The notes beneath the pieces were generated by a model. The model had not been told where the DNA came from and ran no database searches. It saw only the letters and a list, made by a program, of their open reading frames with translations. This document shows, one piece after another, positions 1 through 6,363 of a stretch of 6,989 nt of DNA. The stretch comes from an uncultured Pirellula sp. (GTDB taxonomy: Bacteria; Planctomycetota; Planctomycetia; Pirellulales; Pirellulaceae): the NCBI GenBank assembly GCA_903892365.1, contig CAITIF010000300.1, positions 1-6,989 of the forward strand, in the 5' to 3' direction. Both the position numbers and the translations under genes were made by a program. Positions within the stretch are counted from its first letter, which is position 1, and the number at the start of each line of letters is the position of its first letter.

Positions 1-378
1 GGCTTCGATCCTCTGCGAGGCTACAATCGCCGACAACGGAATCTGTTCGATCCCAAAGTTCGCGAAGATATCAAAGAGATCGCCCAAATGGATGGGGCGT
101 TTGTCGTTTCGCCAGATGGTATCGTTGAACGCTCACGTCAAATTATTGAAGTGACCCACGGAAACTTGGCCCTCTCTAAAGGGCTTGGGTCTCGGCATTG
201 GGCCGGCGCTGCGATTACACAGCGAACACGGGCTATTGCGATCGTGGTATCGCAGTCGACCGGTACAGTTCGTCTATTCCAAAACGGTGAACTGGTTCTT
301 CGCATTGAGCCGATGGATCAAGCCGTCAGTTGGCAAGAGTTCAATTACGAGCCTCCCACCGCGGAAAGCGAAGATTAG
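1..378 (+). CDS. Diadenylate cyclase (DisA_N/DAC domain), 3' end only
   Basis: The reading frame is open from base 1 and ends at TAG 376-378, giving the last 125 residues; the start lies outside the window. Diadenylate cyclases join two ATP into the second messenger c-di-AMP, which in other bacteria controls potassium and osmotic balance and cell-wall homeostasis. Visible hallmarks of the DAC fold are DGAFVVSPDG (residues 31-40, the conserved DGA motif), GLGSRHWAGAAI (61-72, the RHR-type nucleotide-binding motif), AIAIVVSQSTGTVRLFQNGEL (79-98, seen as two adjoining strands) and a short acidic tail. The third position of the RHR motif is Trp67, which departs from the DisA/CdaA consensus. The N-terminal part is missing, so I cannot say whether it resembles DisA, CdaA or another architecture, and I give no symbol. 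It converges on nnrE with a 4-bp overlap. The family assignment is firm; activity is inferred. Confidence 0.85.
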   Translation, partial: GFDPLRGYNRRQRNLFDPKVREDIKEIAQMDGAFVVSPDGIVERSRQIIEVTHGNLALSKGLGSRHWAGAAITQRTRAIAIVVSQSTGTVRLFQNGELVLRIEPMDQAVSWQEFNYEPPTAESED

Positions 379-1109
379 CCTAAGAGTAAACTTTGCAGTT
401 GTGATGCGGGGATTCCGATCGGTAACACGCGAACGTCACCTAAGAACTCGGACGCTTGTGGATTTTTGAAGCCGAGTTTCTGAGTCACCATCGTCAATGT
501 CAAATGTGCTTTAAACGTTGGTTCAGCCGCTATGCCCGTATCGGCATTTAGTCCTGTAGGAAGATCGATGGCGACACGCCACAGATCGGCTTGGTTCGCC
601 CAGCGAATCGCTTCCGCCATAGGTTCGCGCGGCGCACCAGTCGAACCCGTTCCCAAAAGTGTGTCCACAATCATATAGCTTTGACCTATTTTTCGCCGCA
701 ACAAATCCTGGGCGATGATTCGAGGCATCTTGTCCATGTAAGTGATATTGCTGCCCGCCCGTTGTTGAATTTGATAATTGGCTCGATTGTCAGCCGATAA
801 TCGCTCCTCGGTTCCGAAGTGATAACAGGCGGTCTTTATTCCCCAAGCCTCCAGATGGCGTGCAATGACCCAGCCATCCCCACCATTGTTCCCCGGCCCG
901 ATCAGCAAGGTAATCACGGGCTCTTCCCTAAGTGACTTAGGTGGGTGCGCAAATAGAAAATCGCGAATCGCAGCTGCCGCTCCCCGCCCTGCATTCTCCA
1001 TAAGTACCAAGCTGTGGATCCCGAGTTTTTCAATAGCGTACTGATCTACATTCCGCGACTTTTCCACAGAAAGAAAAAGGCGGCTTGCAAGTTCCTCGTG
1101 ATTGTCCAT
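375..1109 (-). CDS. nnrE: NAD(P)H-hydrate epimerase (YjeF_N domain), standalone
   Basis: This 244-residue cytoplasmic protein matches the YjeF N-terminal domain, which interconverts the R and S forms of hydrated NADH and NADPH. A separate ADP- or ATP-dependent dehydratase (NnrD) can then restore the cofactor. Motifs seen are LMENAGRGAA (36-45), the nucleotide-binding loop GPGNNGGDGWVIARH (71-85), VDTLLGTGSTG (148-158), IDLPTGLNADTG (181-192) and a late HLTLTMVTQKLGF strand (202-214). The protein ends at about residue 244, so the ribokinase-like dehydratase domain fused to it in E. coli YjeF is absent; no NnrD is in the window. The start is the ATG at 1107-1109. No Shine-Dalgarno sequence precedes it, but the downstream length fits the domain well. 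The TAA stop (375-377) lies inside the overlap with the convergent diadenylate cyclase gene. It is divergent from the FmdB gene across an 83-bp spacer. Confidence 0.93.
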   Translation of the reverse strand: MDNHEELASRLFLSVEKSRNVDQYAIEKLGIHSLVLMENAGRGAAAAIRDFLFAHPPKSLREEPVITLLIGPGNNGGDGWVIARHLEAWGIKTACYHFGTEERLSADNRANYQIQQRAGSNITYMDKMPRIIAQDLLRRKIGQSYMIVDTLLGTGSTGAPREPMAEAIRWANQADLWRVAIDLPTGLNADTGIAAEPTFKAHLTLTMVTQKLGFKNPQASEFLGDVRVLPIGIPASQLQSLLLG

Positions 1110-1192
1110 GATATTCTTAGGCCATTCATTTGCATGGGGTGAAGGAGCAAAGGCTTCTAATTAAGAATACGTTAGTCTGAAGAGAAAATGTT
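1110..1192. promoter_or_regulatory. Divergent promoter spacer with 8-bp inverted repeat
   Basis: This 83-bp gap between the divergent nnrE and FmdB starts must hold the promoter of both, unless either promoter lies inside the other gene. It contains a perfect inverted repeat, TATTCTTA (1112-1119) and TAAGAATA (1162-1169), spaced about 50 bp centre to centre. The right arm reads TATTCT on the minus strand, about 55 bp ahead of the nnrE start, and could be a -10 element, but no good -35 hexamer sits at the right distance. The repeat could equally be a pair of operator half-sites or chance. Only the geometry is certain. Confidence 0.3.
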
Positions 1193-1438
1193 ATGCCACT
1201 TTATGAATACCGCTGTCACGATTGTGGAGCAGAGCAAGAGATTTTGGTGCGAAACGCTGAGGATCTTGTTTGCGAAGTTTGCGGCGCACGAAAGCTTGAG
1301 AAAATGTTGAGCGTTCCAGCGGCGCCTTCCATCGGAAGTTCCAGGCAACTCCCTGTCTGCGGCCCAATGAACTCTCCGCCGAGTGGTGGATGTGGTTTAC
1401 CCCAGTGTGGGCAAGGTCGTTGTGCGGGTGGACTCTAG
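1193..1438 (+). CDS. FmdB-family zinc-ribbon protein
   Basis: This 81-residue protein opens with MPLYEYRCHDCG, the signature of the FmdB/CxxC_CxxC_SSSS family of small putative regulators (Methylophilus FmdB was linked to control of formamidase). Two pairs, C8-x2-C11 and C27-x2-C30, form the predicted zinc ribbon, followed by the family's KLEKMLS segment (34-40). The rest is a Gly/Pro/Cys-rich tail with four further cysteines (C56, C67, C72, C77) in a CGLPQCGQGRC context. That tail could bind a second metal or form disulfides. The molecular role of these proteins is poorly known. The ATG at 1193 is chosen because MPLYEY is the conserved N-terminus; the upstream GAAGAGAAAA is only weakly Shine-Dalgarno-like. 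The gene seems monocistronic: nnrE diverges upstream, and a hairpin and a convergent gene follow. Family confidence is high, function low. Confidence 0.88.
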   Translation: MPLYEYRCHDCGAEQEILVRNAEDLVCEVCGARKLEKMLSVPAAPSIGSSRQLPVCGPMNSPPSGGCGLPQCGQGRCAGGL

Positions 1439-1467
1439 TTCCCGTTTTTGCATTGGATAATGAACGT

Positions 1468-1505
1468 AAAAAAACAACGCCCAAGTCGAAGGGACTTGGG
1501 CGTTG
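1468..1505 (-). terminator. Rho-independent terminator between convergent genes
   Basis: A perfect 13-bp stem, CAACGCCCAAGTC (1475-1487) pairing with GACTTGGGCGTTG (1493-1505), closes a 5-nt loop. On the minus strand it is followed directly by seven T (the A run at 1468-1474), the textbook arrangement. It lies 33 bp past the stop of the exported-protein gene and so ends the minus-strand block. On the plus strand, 37 bp past the FmdB stop, the same stem is followed only by CTGTTTGGGTTG, so any termination there should be weaker. Confidence 0.88.
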
Positions 1506-1537
1506 CTGTTTGGGTTGATCATTCGAGCTGAGTCAGA

Positions 1538-3169
1538 CTATGGCAGCAAACCTGCCATGCCTGTCATTACGCCCGCTTGCATCAAGGCACCGCGGCCACT
1601 GAGCGGAATGGCGGGGATTTGCCATGGAGCACAATTGCCAGGACGATAATAGCCCAGTGCATATTGGCATTCCGACATAGGATGGATGCCCATCTTGTAT
1701 GGAAGCACAGCGATGTTGGCGAAAAAGTGCCCTGTTGAAAGAACAGGTTGCACAATGGGGCCCGCCGAATGTCCGTAGCGTTCCAGGGCTACATCTTCGA
1801 AGTAGAGCGGCTTATGCATCAATTCGGATGACTTCCAGGTCATCTTGATTGGCGCGAATTCACGTTGTCGCCAATCATCGTTGCTCAATCCGCACAGATG
1901 GGGTACGCCCCAGGCATCTGATATATATGCGACATCGGCATCGCTCAGATCGGTCACTGGAATGGCAACTTCCTCACCATCGACATCCAAGATTGCGCGG
2001 TTGCGACGCCAATCCTGCAAGCGACCTTGAGCAATTTCGCGTCCCGAGCGGTCATACCAAGTTCGAACAGGAGCATTGGTCGCAAATTCTTCTTGCAACT
2101 GTGTGGTCGCTTCGGTTGATCTTGATCCACGTCCGAAACGTGGGCTCACATCCAACACAATGCGATCAATCGTATCGCTCTTGAGTCGTGTGCGAATCTC
2201 ATCACATGAATAGCCAGTTACAGATCCGCCAGCTGGCGTTGCGAGCACGTCATCACGGTCGCTGGCCGAGATCTCTGGGGCCTGCAAGTCCGAATTACCA
2301 TCGCCCGAATTGCCGAGCGAAGGCTCTTCTTGCGGTTGAACCGGCATTGGCATCGGAGCATTCTCAATATCCGAAGGCATCGGAGATGGAGGGAATGTAC
2401 CTGGGAATCGGTTGGGTTCCAGCGCTGGCTCTACTCTCCCAGACGCCGCATTGTTCGCATCCGCGGGTGGAAACTTAGGGAGTGGTGCTGCTTCCGGGGT
2501 TGATAGAGTTTCGTTTCCTGGTGGCTGCACATTTGGTGTCGCGGCCGGTGGAAGGTTCGGCAACACGGGAGCTTGGCCTCGATCACCGAATGGATCTTGA
2601 AGCGGGTTGATCGGAGCGCCCGGCGTTGCAATGGGAGGGGCCGCAGCTCCTGGATCCTGGTAGCTTACAGGGACGACATTGTTGGATCGCAAGCGATTCG
2701 GAGTCGTCGCGGTGTTCGTTCGTCGCTGACCACTTGATGGGGCGGCTGCGGGTTTAGCTGCTGCCTGACTGGTGAGAGGCTGTTTTGTGGCAGGCTGCTT
2801 GGTGGAAACGGGCGTGACCTTTTCGCTGGAACGCCATCGCAGCACCACTTCACCGCCACCTAGCCCCACAGGCTCCGATGGAAGAGGCTGAGCCTCACGC
2901 GGCTGAAACTGGCCCGGTTGGGTTTGTCCCAATTGAGTTTGTCCCAATTGAGCTTGTGTTGGCACAGCGGGCTGAGCCTGATTCGCAACGCGAGCCTGAC
3001 TGGCGGGACGCGGTTGCGAACGAAACGGATTGACGGGAACGTTTTCTTGGGCAACCAGCGCGACCGAAGATGTCGCACTGAAAGTTGCCCCAGCAATAAG
3101 CGATAGGAGCCAATATTTCGTGCTATTCCGGACTGTAGTTCGGAGCTTCTTGCGTAATAGCGATGTCAT
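1538..3169 (-). CDS. Exported planctomycete protein with SHD1-like domain
   Basis: The 543-residue product has four parts. Residues 1-19 are basic ([19 protein letters not shown]) and lead into a hydrophobic stretch [20 protein letters not shown] (20-39), together a signal peptide or N-terminal anchor. Residues 42-310 are Pro/Ala/Gln-rich and low in complexity, likely disordered, with a short LGQTQ repeat. A segment near 320-345 (CDEIRTRL...[10 protein letters not shown]) leads to an SHD1-like stretch at 367-418 ([15 protein letters not shown] ... [14 protein letters not shown]). Residues 441-543 form a C-terminal block I associate with planctomycete proteins of unknown function ([33 protein letters not shown], ending in a Gly/Ala/Met-rich tail). 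The function is unknown; a cell-envelope location is inferred. The start is the first ATG in frame, 3167-3169. A GTG 84 nt upstream would put a polar leader before the signal. The start lies inside guaB, giving a 47-nt overlap and probable coupling. Transcription ends at the hairpin downstream. Confidence 0.8.
   Translation of the reverse strand: MTSLLRKKLRTTVRNSTKYWLLSLIAGATFSATSSVALVAQENVPVNPFRSQPRPASQARVANQAQPAVPTQAQLGQTQLGQTQPGQFQPREAQPLPSEPVGLGGGEVVLRWRSSEKVTPVSTKQPATKQPLTSQAAAKPAAAPSSGQRRTNTATTPNRLRSNNVVPVSYQDPGAAAPPIATPGAPINPLQDPFGDRGQAPVLPNLPPAATPNVQPPGNETLSTPEAAPLPKFPPADANNAASGRVEPALEPNRFPGTFPPSPMPSDIENAPMPMPVQPQEEPSLGNSGDGNSDLQAPEISASDRDDVLATPAGGSVTGYSCDEIRTRLKSDTIDRIVLDVSPRFGRGSRSTEATTQLQEEFATNAPVRTWYDRSGREIAQGRLQDWRRNRAILDVDGEEVAIPVTDLSDADVAYISDAWGVPHLCGLSNDDWRQREFAPIKMTWKSSELMHKPLYFEDVALERYGHSAGPIVQPVLSTGHFFANIAVLPYKMGIHPMSECQYALGYYRPGNCAPWQIPAIPLSGRGALMQAGVMTGMAGLLP
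2922..2951. repeat. Two identical 15-bp tandem units in the Gln/Pro-rich region
   Basis: GTTTGTCCCAATTGA occurs twice head to tail (2922-2936 and 2937-2951), with a decayed copy just before (2907-2921, about 8 of 15 matching). On the coding (minus) strand each unit encodes a QLGQT-type pentapeptide in the disordered region of the exported protein. The unit is a multiple of three, so gain or loss of a copy would keep the frame. Confidence 0.8.
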
Positions 3170-4580
3170 GGGGATGGTTCTCTTTGACGCTCGCGACGGA
3201 TACCTGGATAAACCGCGCTTCCTTACGCAGTTGTTCGATGTTCCGGGCACCACAATAACCCATGCCAGCCCTTAAACCACCAACCAATTGATACACGAAA
3301 TCAGCGAGCGGGCCCTTAAACGGAACACGCCCTTCCACACCTTCGGGTACCAATTTGGACAAGTTATCTTGGCTAGCTTGGCGGTAGCGTTCGCTGGACC
3401 CTTTGGCCATCGCCCCAATCGAGCCCATTCCTCGGTACGCCTTAAAGGTTCGACCTTGGTAAAGAATGGTTCGACCAGGACTTTCGGCTAAGCCCGCAAA
3501 CAATCCACCGATCATACAGCTGTGAGCTCCTGCAGCGATTGCTTTGGTGATGTCACCGCTATAACGGATTCCTCCGTCGGCGATGATGGGCACACCAGTT
3601 CCCTCGGCTGCTTGAGCTGCTCGATACACCGCTGTGATTTGCGGAACACCCACACCTGAGATAACTCGTGTCGTGCAAATCGATCCAGGCCCGATACCGA
3701 CTTTAACGGCATCGACTCCGGCAGCGATCAAATCGCGACAGCCTTCTTCGGTGGCAATGTTTCCAGCGATCACATCGATGGACCAACGCTTCTTCAGGGC
3801 CTTAACCGTTTCGATCACATTTAATGAATGGCCGTGGGCGCTATCGACCACCAACACATCCACTCCCTTGCCAATCAACTCACCGGCTCGGTCTAGATCG
3901 AACACTCCAATCGCCGCACCGACTCTTAAGCGCCCTTGCTCGTCTTTGCAAGCATTGGGGTAGCGCTTCATCATGTCGATGTCACGAATGGTGATCATCC
4001 CTGTCAGTCTGTATGAATCGTCAACCAGTAAAAGTTTCTCCACCTTTTTAGCCGTTAAAATCTTCTCAGCTTGCTCAAGCGTTACAGTCCCTTTTGCTGT
4101 CACTAGATTATCACGGGTCATGACCTCCGAAATGGGCTGTTCGCCCTTCTCTAGAAACCGCAGATCCCGCTTTGTTAATATCCCAGCTAGTTTGCCTGTG
4201 TTATCCACAATGGGAATGCCGGAAACATTTTGCTGAGTCATCACATCGCGAGCTCGCGCGACAGTGTCTTGAGGTGTCAGAGTGACAGGGTCAACAATGA
4301 TCCCGTTGGCGCTTCTTTTTACTTTCGTGACTTCTTCCGTTTGGGCTTCCACGGGCATATTTTTGTGGATGATGCCTAGACCACCCACTTTGGCCAAAGC
4401 GATCGCCATATCGCTTTCGGTCACAGTATCCATCGGGGCAGAGAGAAACGGAATCTTCAGTTCAATGTTTCGTGTCAGCCGCGAGCTGACGTCCACTTCA
4501 GCAGGCATAACCTCGCTGTAACGTGGCTCAAGAAGAACGTCATCAAATGTGATGCCTTGGTAGAGAAGTTTCTCTTGCAT
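3123..4580 (-). CDS. guaB: Inosine-5'-monophosphate dehydrogenase
   Basis: The enzyme oxidises IMP to XMP with NAD+, the first committed step of GMP synthesis in the cytoplasm; the family forms tetramers. The 485 residues match the usual bacterial length of about 488. Order of features: [15 protein letters not shown] (10-24), first barrel strands with SAPMDTVTE (47-55), two CBS domains (roughly 94-148 and 154-208), VVDSAHGHS (244-252, NAD-binding Asp246), AGNIAT (272-277), the catalytic loop GPGSICTTR (298-306, nucleophile Cys302), [11 protein letters not shown] (333-343), and the flap GSSERYRQ (394-401) with the Arg398-Tyr399 pair. All key residues are present, so it should be active, with CBS domains for purine-nucleotide control. 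The start is the ATG at 4578-4580, fixed by the conserved N-terminus; there is no clear Shine-Dalgarno sequence. A promoter candidate lies about 80 bp upstream. The last 47 nt overlap the next gene. Confidence 0.98.
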   Translation of the reverse strand: MQEKLLYQGITFDDVLLEPRYSEVMPAEVDVSSRLTRNIELKIPFLSAPMDTVTESDMAIALAKVGGLGIIHKNMPVEAQTEEVTKVKRSANGIIVDPVTLTPQDTVARARDVMTQQNVSGIPIVDNTGKLAGILTKRDLRFLEKGEQPISEVMTRDNLVTAKGTVTLEQAEKILTAKKVEKLLLVDDSYRLTGMITIRDIDMMKRYPNACKDEQGRLRVGAAIGVFDLDRAGELIGKGVDVLVVDSAHGHSLNVIETVKALKKRWSIDVIAGNIATEEGCRDLIAAGVDAVKVGIGPGSICTTRVISGVGVPQITAVYRAAQAAEGTGVPIIADGGIRYSGDITKAIAAGAHSCMIGGLFAGLAESPGRTILYQGRTFKAYRGMGSIGAMAKGSSERYRQASQDNLSKLVPEGVEGRVPFKGPLADFVYQLVGGLRAGMGYCGARNIEQLRKEARFIQVSVASVKENHPHDIAITQEAPNYSPE

Positions 4581-4658
4581 GTTGAACCGTTGGTTTGTCT
4601 GTCACCGCAGCAACCAAGCGTAAATGCCTGATGCGGTCTAAGCTAGTAAAAGCGAACC

Positions 4659-4687
4659 ATTATGGCCTGCTGAGAGCTTTTTCGCAA
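4659..4687 (-). promoter_or_regulatory. Sigma-70-type promoter candidate for guaB
   Basis: On the minus strand TTGCGA (4687-4682, four of six to TTGACA) and CATAAT (4664-4659, five of six to TATAAT) are separated by exactly 17 bp. Transcription would start near 4652 and leave a leader of about 72 nt before the guaB ATG. No intrinsic terminator for the upstream SelA-like gene is visible in the 220-bp gap, so readthrough could add to this promoter. The call rests on hexamer match and spacing only. Confidence 0.45.
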
Positions 4688-4800
4688 TTGTTCCCGTATT
4701 TCACTATTTGATGATCTGATAGTGCCTTTTTGTTGCTGTGTTTTTTTGATAACTGCTTGTTTGTTCTTTTGGCTGTGTCGTGATTTGTGTTTGCCAGTAC

Positions 4801-6174
4801 TTATTCTTCGACGGATCCCGTTGTTGCGGCCGTTTCGGTTGCAGTGGGAAACAAATCAGCCAGCAAACGATCGTCGGCGGGATCGATCGAGCGCAAATGC
4901 AAAGTGAGCTTATTACCGGTGCGAACGCCGAGCACGGTCACTCCCTTCTCGCGTTGAATCTGTTCCGACCATTGATCGAAACTCTTGAGCTCAATTTCCA
5001 ACGCAATACCTGGCAATGTACAGTTCTCCCACACATAGTCGCCAATCGCTTCCGCTCGTTCCACGATTTGGCAACTTGTGATCGGCTCGCTGCTTTGAAT
5101 CTGAAACTCTAATCTCTTCGCGCGGTCTTTGAGATTGGCTACCCCGTTGGTCAACATCGCCCCAACAGGTTGCTGTTGCCAGGAGATCTTGTCGGGTTGC
5201 TTGGTCACGACCAACTGCAACATACAGGCCAGCAAAGGATGGACTTCTAAGCGTAGCTTGCGGGCTGCTTCGCGAAGTGCCGAGATGTAACTGCTTGAGC
5301 CCAATATAATTCCGCATGCAGGGCCCCCGATGAAACGATCGCCAGGAACAATCACCATCGATGATCCGCTGCTTAGACGACTTGCGACTCGAGTTATGGG
5401 CAAGGCTGTTGTTTCCAAGTCGATCAAGGTCCCATTCAAGAGGACTTCGGCATGAACCACGGAGTGTGGTGTTTTTACTTGCCGAAGATCGATCGCGGTG
5501 AGCGAGCCAGCAGTGGACGATGCTCCAGCATTACTTGGGCTCAAACGCAACACGCCATGGCGAGTTCCCTTCAAGCCATGCAAAAAATCTTGCTCACTGC
5601 AATGAGTGATCGATCCAATGGGAATCGAAGGTTTAGCGGAAGTGTCAAGGCAATTTCCAAGATGTGAGTCTGCGTTCCAGCTCACATAATCACCGCGTGG
5701 AACAAGCCAACCGTCGGAGGCTTGGGGCAGATGATTGAGTAAGCCGATCGCATGTTCGACACTGATGACCACCAGGGCGTCTTCTGCTCCAGATTGTTGG
5801 CATAATGTCTCGCGGAGATTTTCTTCAATCGTTTTGGTGGTAAGGTAACTGAGCATTCGGGCTGCTTGATCGGCAACGCCCAGCGGCAATGGGACGCCCC
5901 CTAAAGTCGAATGAAAGATGCGACCTGTTCCATTGATCACAGCCGCATTGAGTGGCACAGGGCTATGACCGGTGTGCAACGTCGACTCCATCCACTGCTT
6001 CGCTTGCTGCCAAATTTCCTGGATTTGCCCAGGAGCTTGCATATCGGGCCAACCAATTTTCTGAGCCGCATCCTTTACGGCTTGAGTTAAAGCAGGTTGA
6101 TGCAAAAGTTCCAAAACCTTTTTGGCGGCGGCTGGTGGAATGATCTGTTGCAAGCCACTTGGTATACGAAACAT
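4801..6174 (-). CDS. SelA-like protein lacking the PLP lysine
   Basis: SelA is the PLP enzyme that turns seryl-tRNA(Sec) into selenocysteinyl-tRNA(Sec). This 457-residue protein follows SelA end to end, at close to its normal length (about 463): FRIPSGLQQII at the N-terminus (SelA LPSVDRLL), VINGTGRIFHSTLGGVPL (79-96; INATGVVLHTNLGRAPL), QSGAEDALVV (127-136; TGAEAALVV), GDRFIGGPACGIILG (278-292; GDKLLGGPQAGIIVG) and VRTGNKLTLHLRSI (417-430). The Schiff-base lysine is Arg280 (codon CGT, 5335-5337), and the DLGSG aspartate seems to be Val244. The NNNAAA phosphate loop and the VGTTNRT motif are also poorly kept. PLP catalysis is therefore unlikely; RNA binding or a structural role is possible. 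The frame is intact, so this is not an obvious pseudogene. The ATG at 6174 is chosen for SelA alignment and a GAGG 8 nt upstream; ATGs at 6216 and 6243 and a GTG at 6336 are also in frame. Confidence 0.8.
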   Translation of the reverse strand: MFRIPSGLQQIIPPAAAKKVLELLHQPALTQAVKDAAQKIGWPDMQAPGQIQEIWQQAKQWMESTLHTGHSPVPLNAAVINGTGRIFHSTLGGVPLPLGVADQAARMLSYLTTKTIEENLRETLCQQSGAEDALVVISVEHAIGLLNHLPQASDGWLVPRGDYVSWNADSHLGNCLDTSAKPSIPIGSITHCSEQDFLHGLKGTRHGVLRLSPSNAGASSTAGSLTAIDLRQVKTPHSVVHAEVLLNGTLIDLETTALPITRVASRLSSGSSMVIVPGDRFIGGPACGIILGSSSYISALREAARKLRLEVHPLLACMLQLVVTKQPDKISWQQQPVGAMLTNGVANLKDRAKRLEFQIQSSEPITSCQIVERAEAIGDYVWENCTLPGIALEIELKSFDQWSEQIQREKGVTVLGVRTGNKLTLHLRSIDPADDRLLADLFPTATETAATTGSVEE

Positions 6175-6182
6175 CGGATGGG

Positions 6183-6186
6183 CCTC
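6183..6186 (-). promoter_or_regulatory. Ribosome binding site deciding the SelA-like start
   Basis: GAGG on the minus strand sits 8 nt before the ATG at 6172-6174. None of the other in-frame starts I checked has as good a match. Shine-Dalgarno sequences are weak elsewhere in this window, so it supports the start without proving it. Confidence 0.4.
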
Positions 6187-6271
6187 GGAGAAGCTTTGGT
6201 TTATGGGATGCGCCATCCCACTATGCGAAGGGACAGGTCGCATTAAAATCGAAGTTGTTGAAAACAAAATC

Positions 6272-6277
6272 AGTATA
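6272..6277 (-). promoter_or_regulatory. Possible -10 element for the SelA-like gene
   Basis: TATACT on the minus strand (five of six to TATAAT), preceded by TGC, lies in the 189-bp gap between the divergent SelA-like and mogA genes. The -35 region at 16-18 bp spacing is poor. If used, transcription would begin near 6265. That would rule out the GTG at 6336 as the start and agree with the ATG at 6174 (or 6216 or 6243). No convincing promoter for mogA was found in the same gap. Confidence 0.25.
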
Positions 6278-6363
6278 GCAGGTTTGGGATCGTCTCGTTT
6301 TGAGGTAGGCTTCAAATCGAAATCGACCCTGTGCACAAGTTAACTTAAGCGGCGCTAGAACCA

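Noticed and set aside
2188..2600. Open frames on the plus strand opposite the exported-protein gene
   Set aside because: They are antisense shadows of a Pro/Ala-rich coding region with no recognisable domain or ribosome binding site.
3170..3253. Upstream extension of the exported protein to a GTG at 3253 (571 residues)
   Set aside because: It would add 28 polar residues before the signal sequence and deepen the overlap with guaB to 131 nt; the ATG at 3169 places the hydrophobic segment correctly.
4702..4731. Hairpin CACTAT / ATAGTG followed by CCTTTTT on the plus strand, resembling a terminator
   Set aside because: The stem is only 6 bp and AT-rich with an 11-nt loop. Its orientation would end a plus-strand transcript, but the genes on both sides run on the minus strand.
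4780..5112. Plus-strand open frame of about 110 codons opposite the end of the SelA-like gene
   Set aside because: It is antisense to a well-supported SelA-family frame and shows no family signature.
6255..6279. TTGTTG ... TATAGC as a plus-strand promoter for mogA
   Set aside because: The spacer is 13 bp, too short for a sigma-70 promoter.
6175..6336. Upstream extension of the SelA-like protein to a GTG at 6336 (511 residues)
   Set aside because: The added residues do not resemble SelA, would leave only 27 bp for divergent promoters, and lie upstream of the best -10 candidate. ATGs at 6216 and 6243 remain possible.
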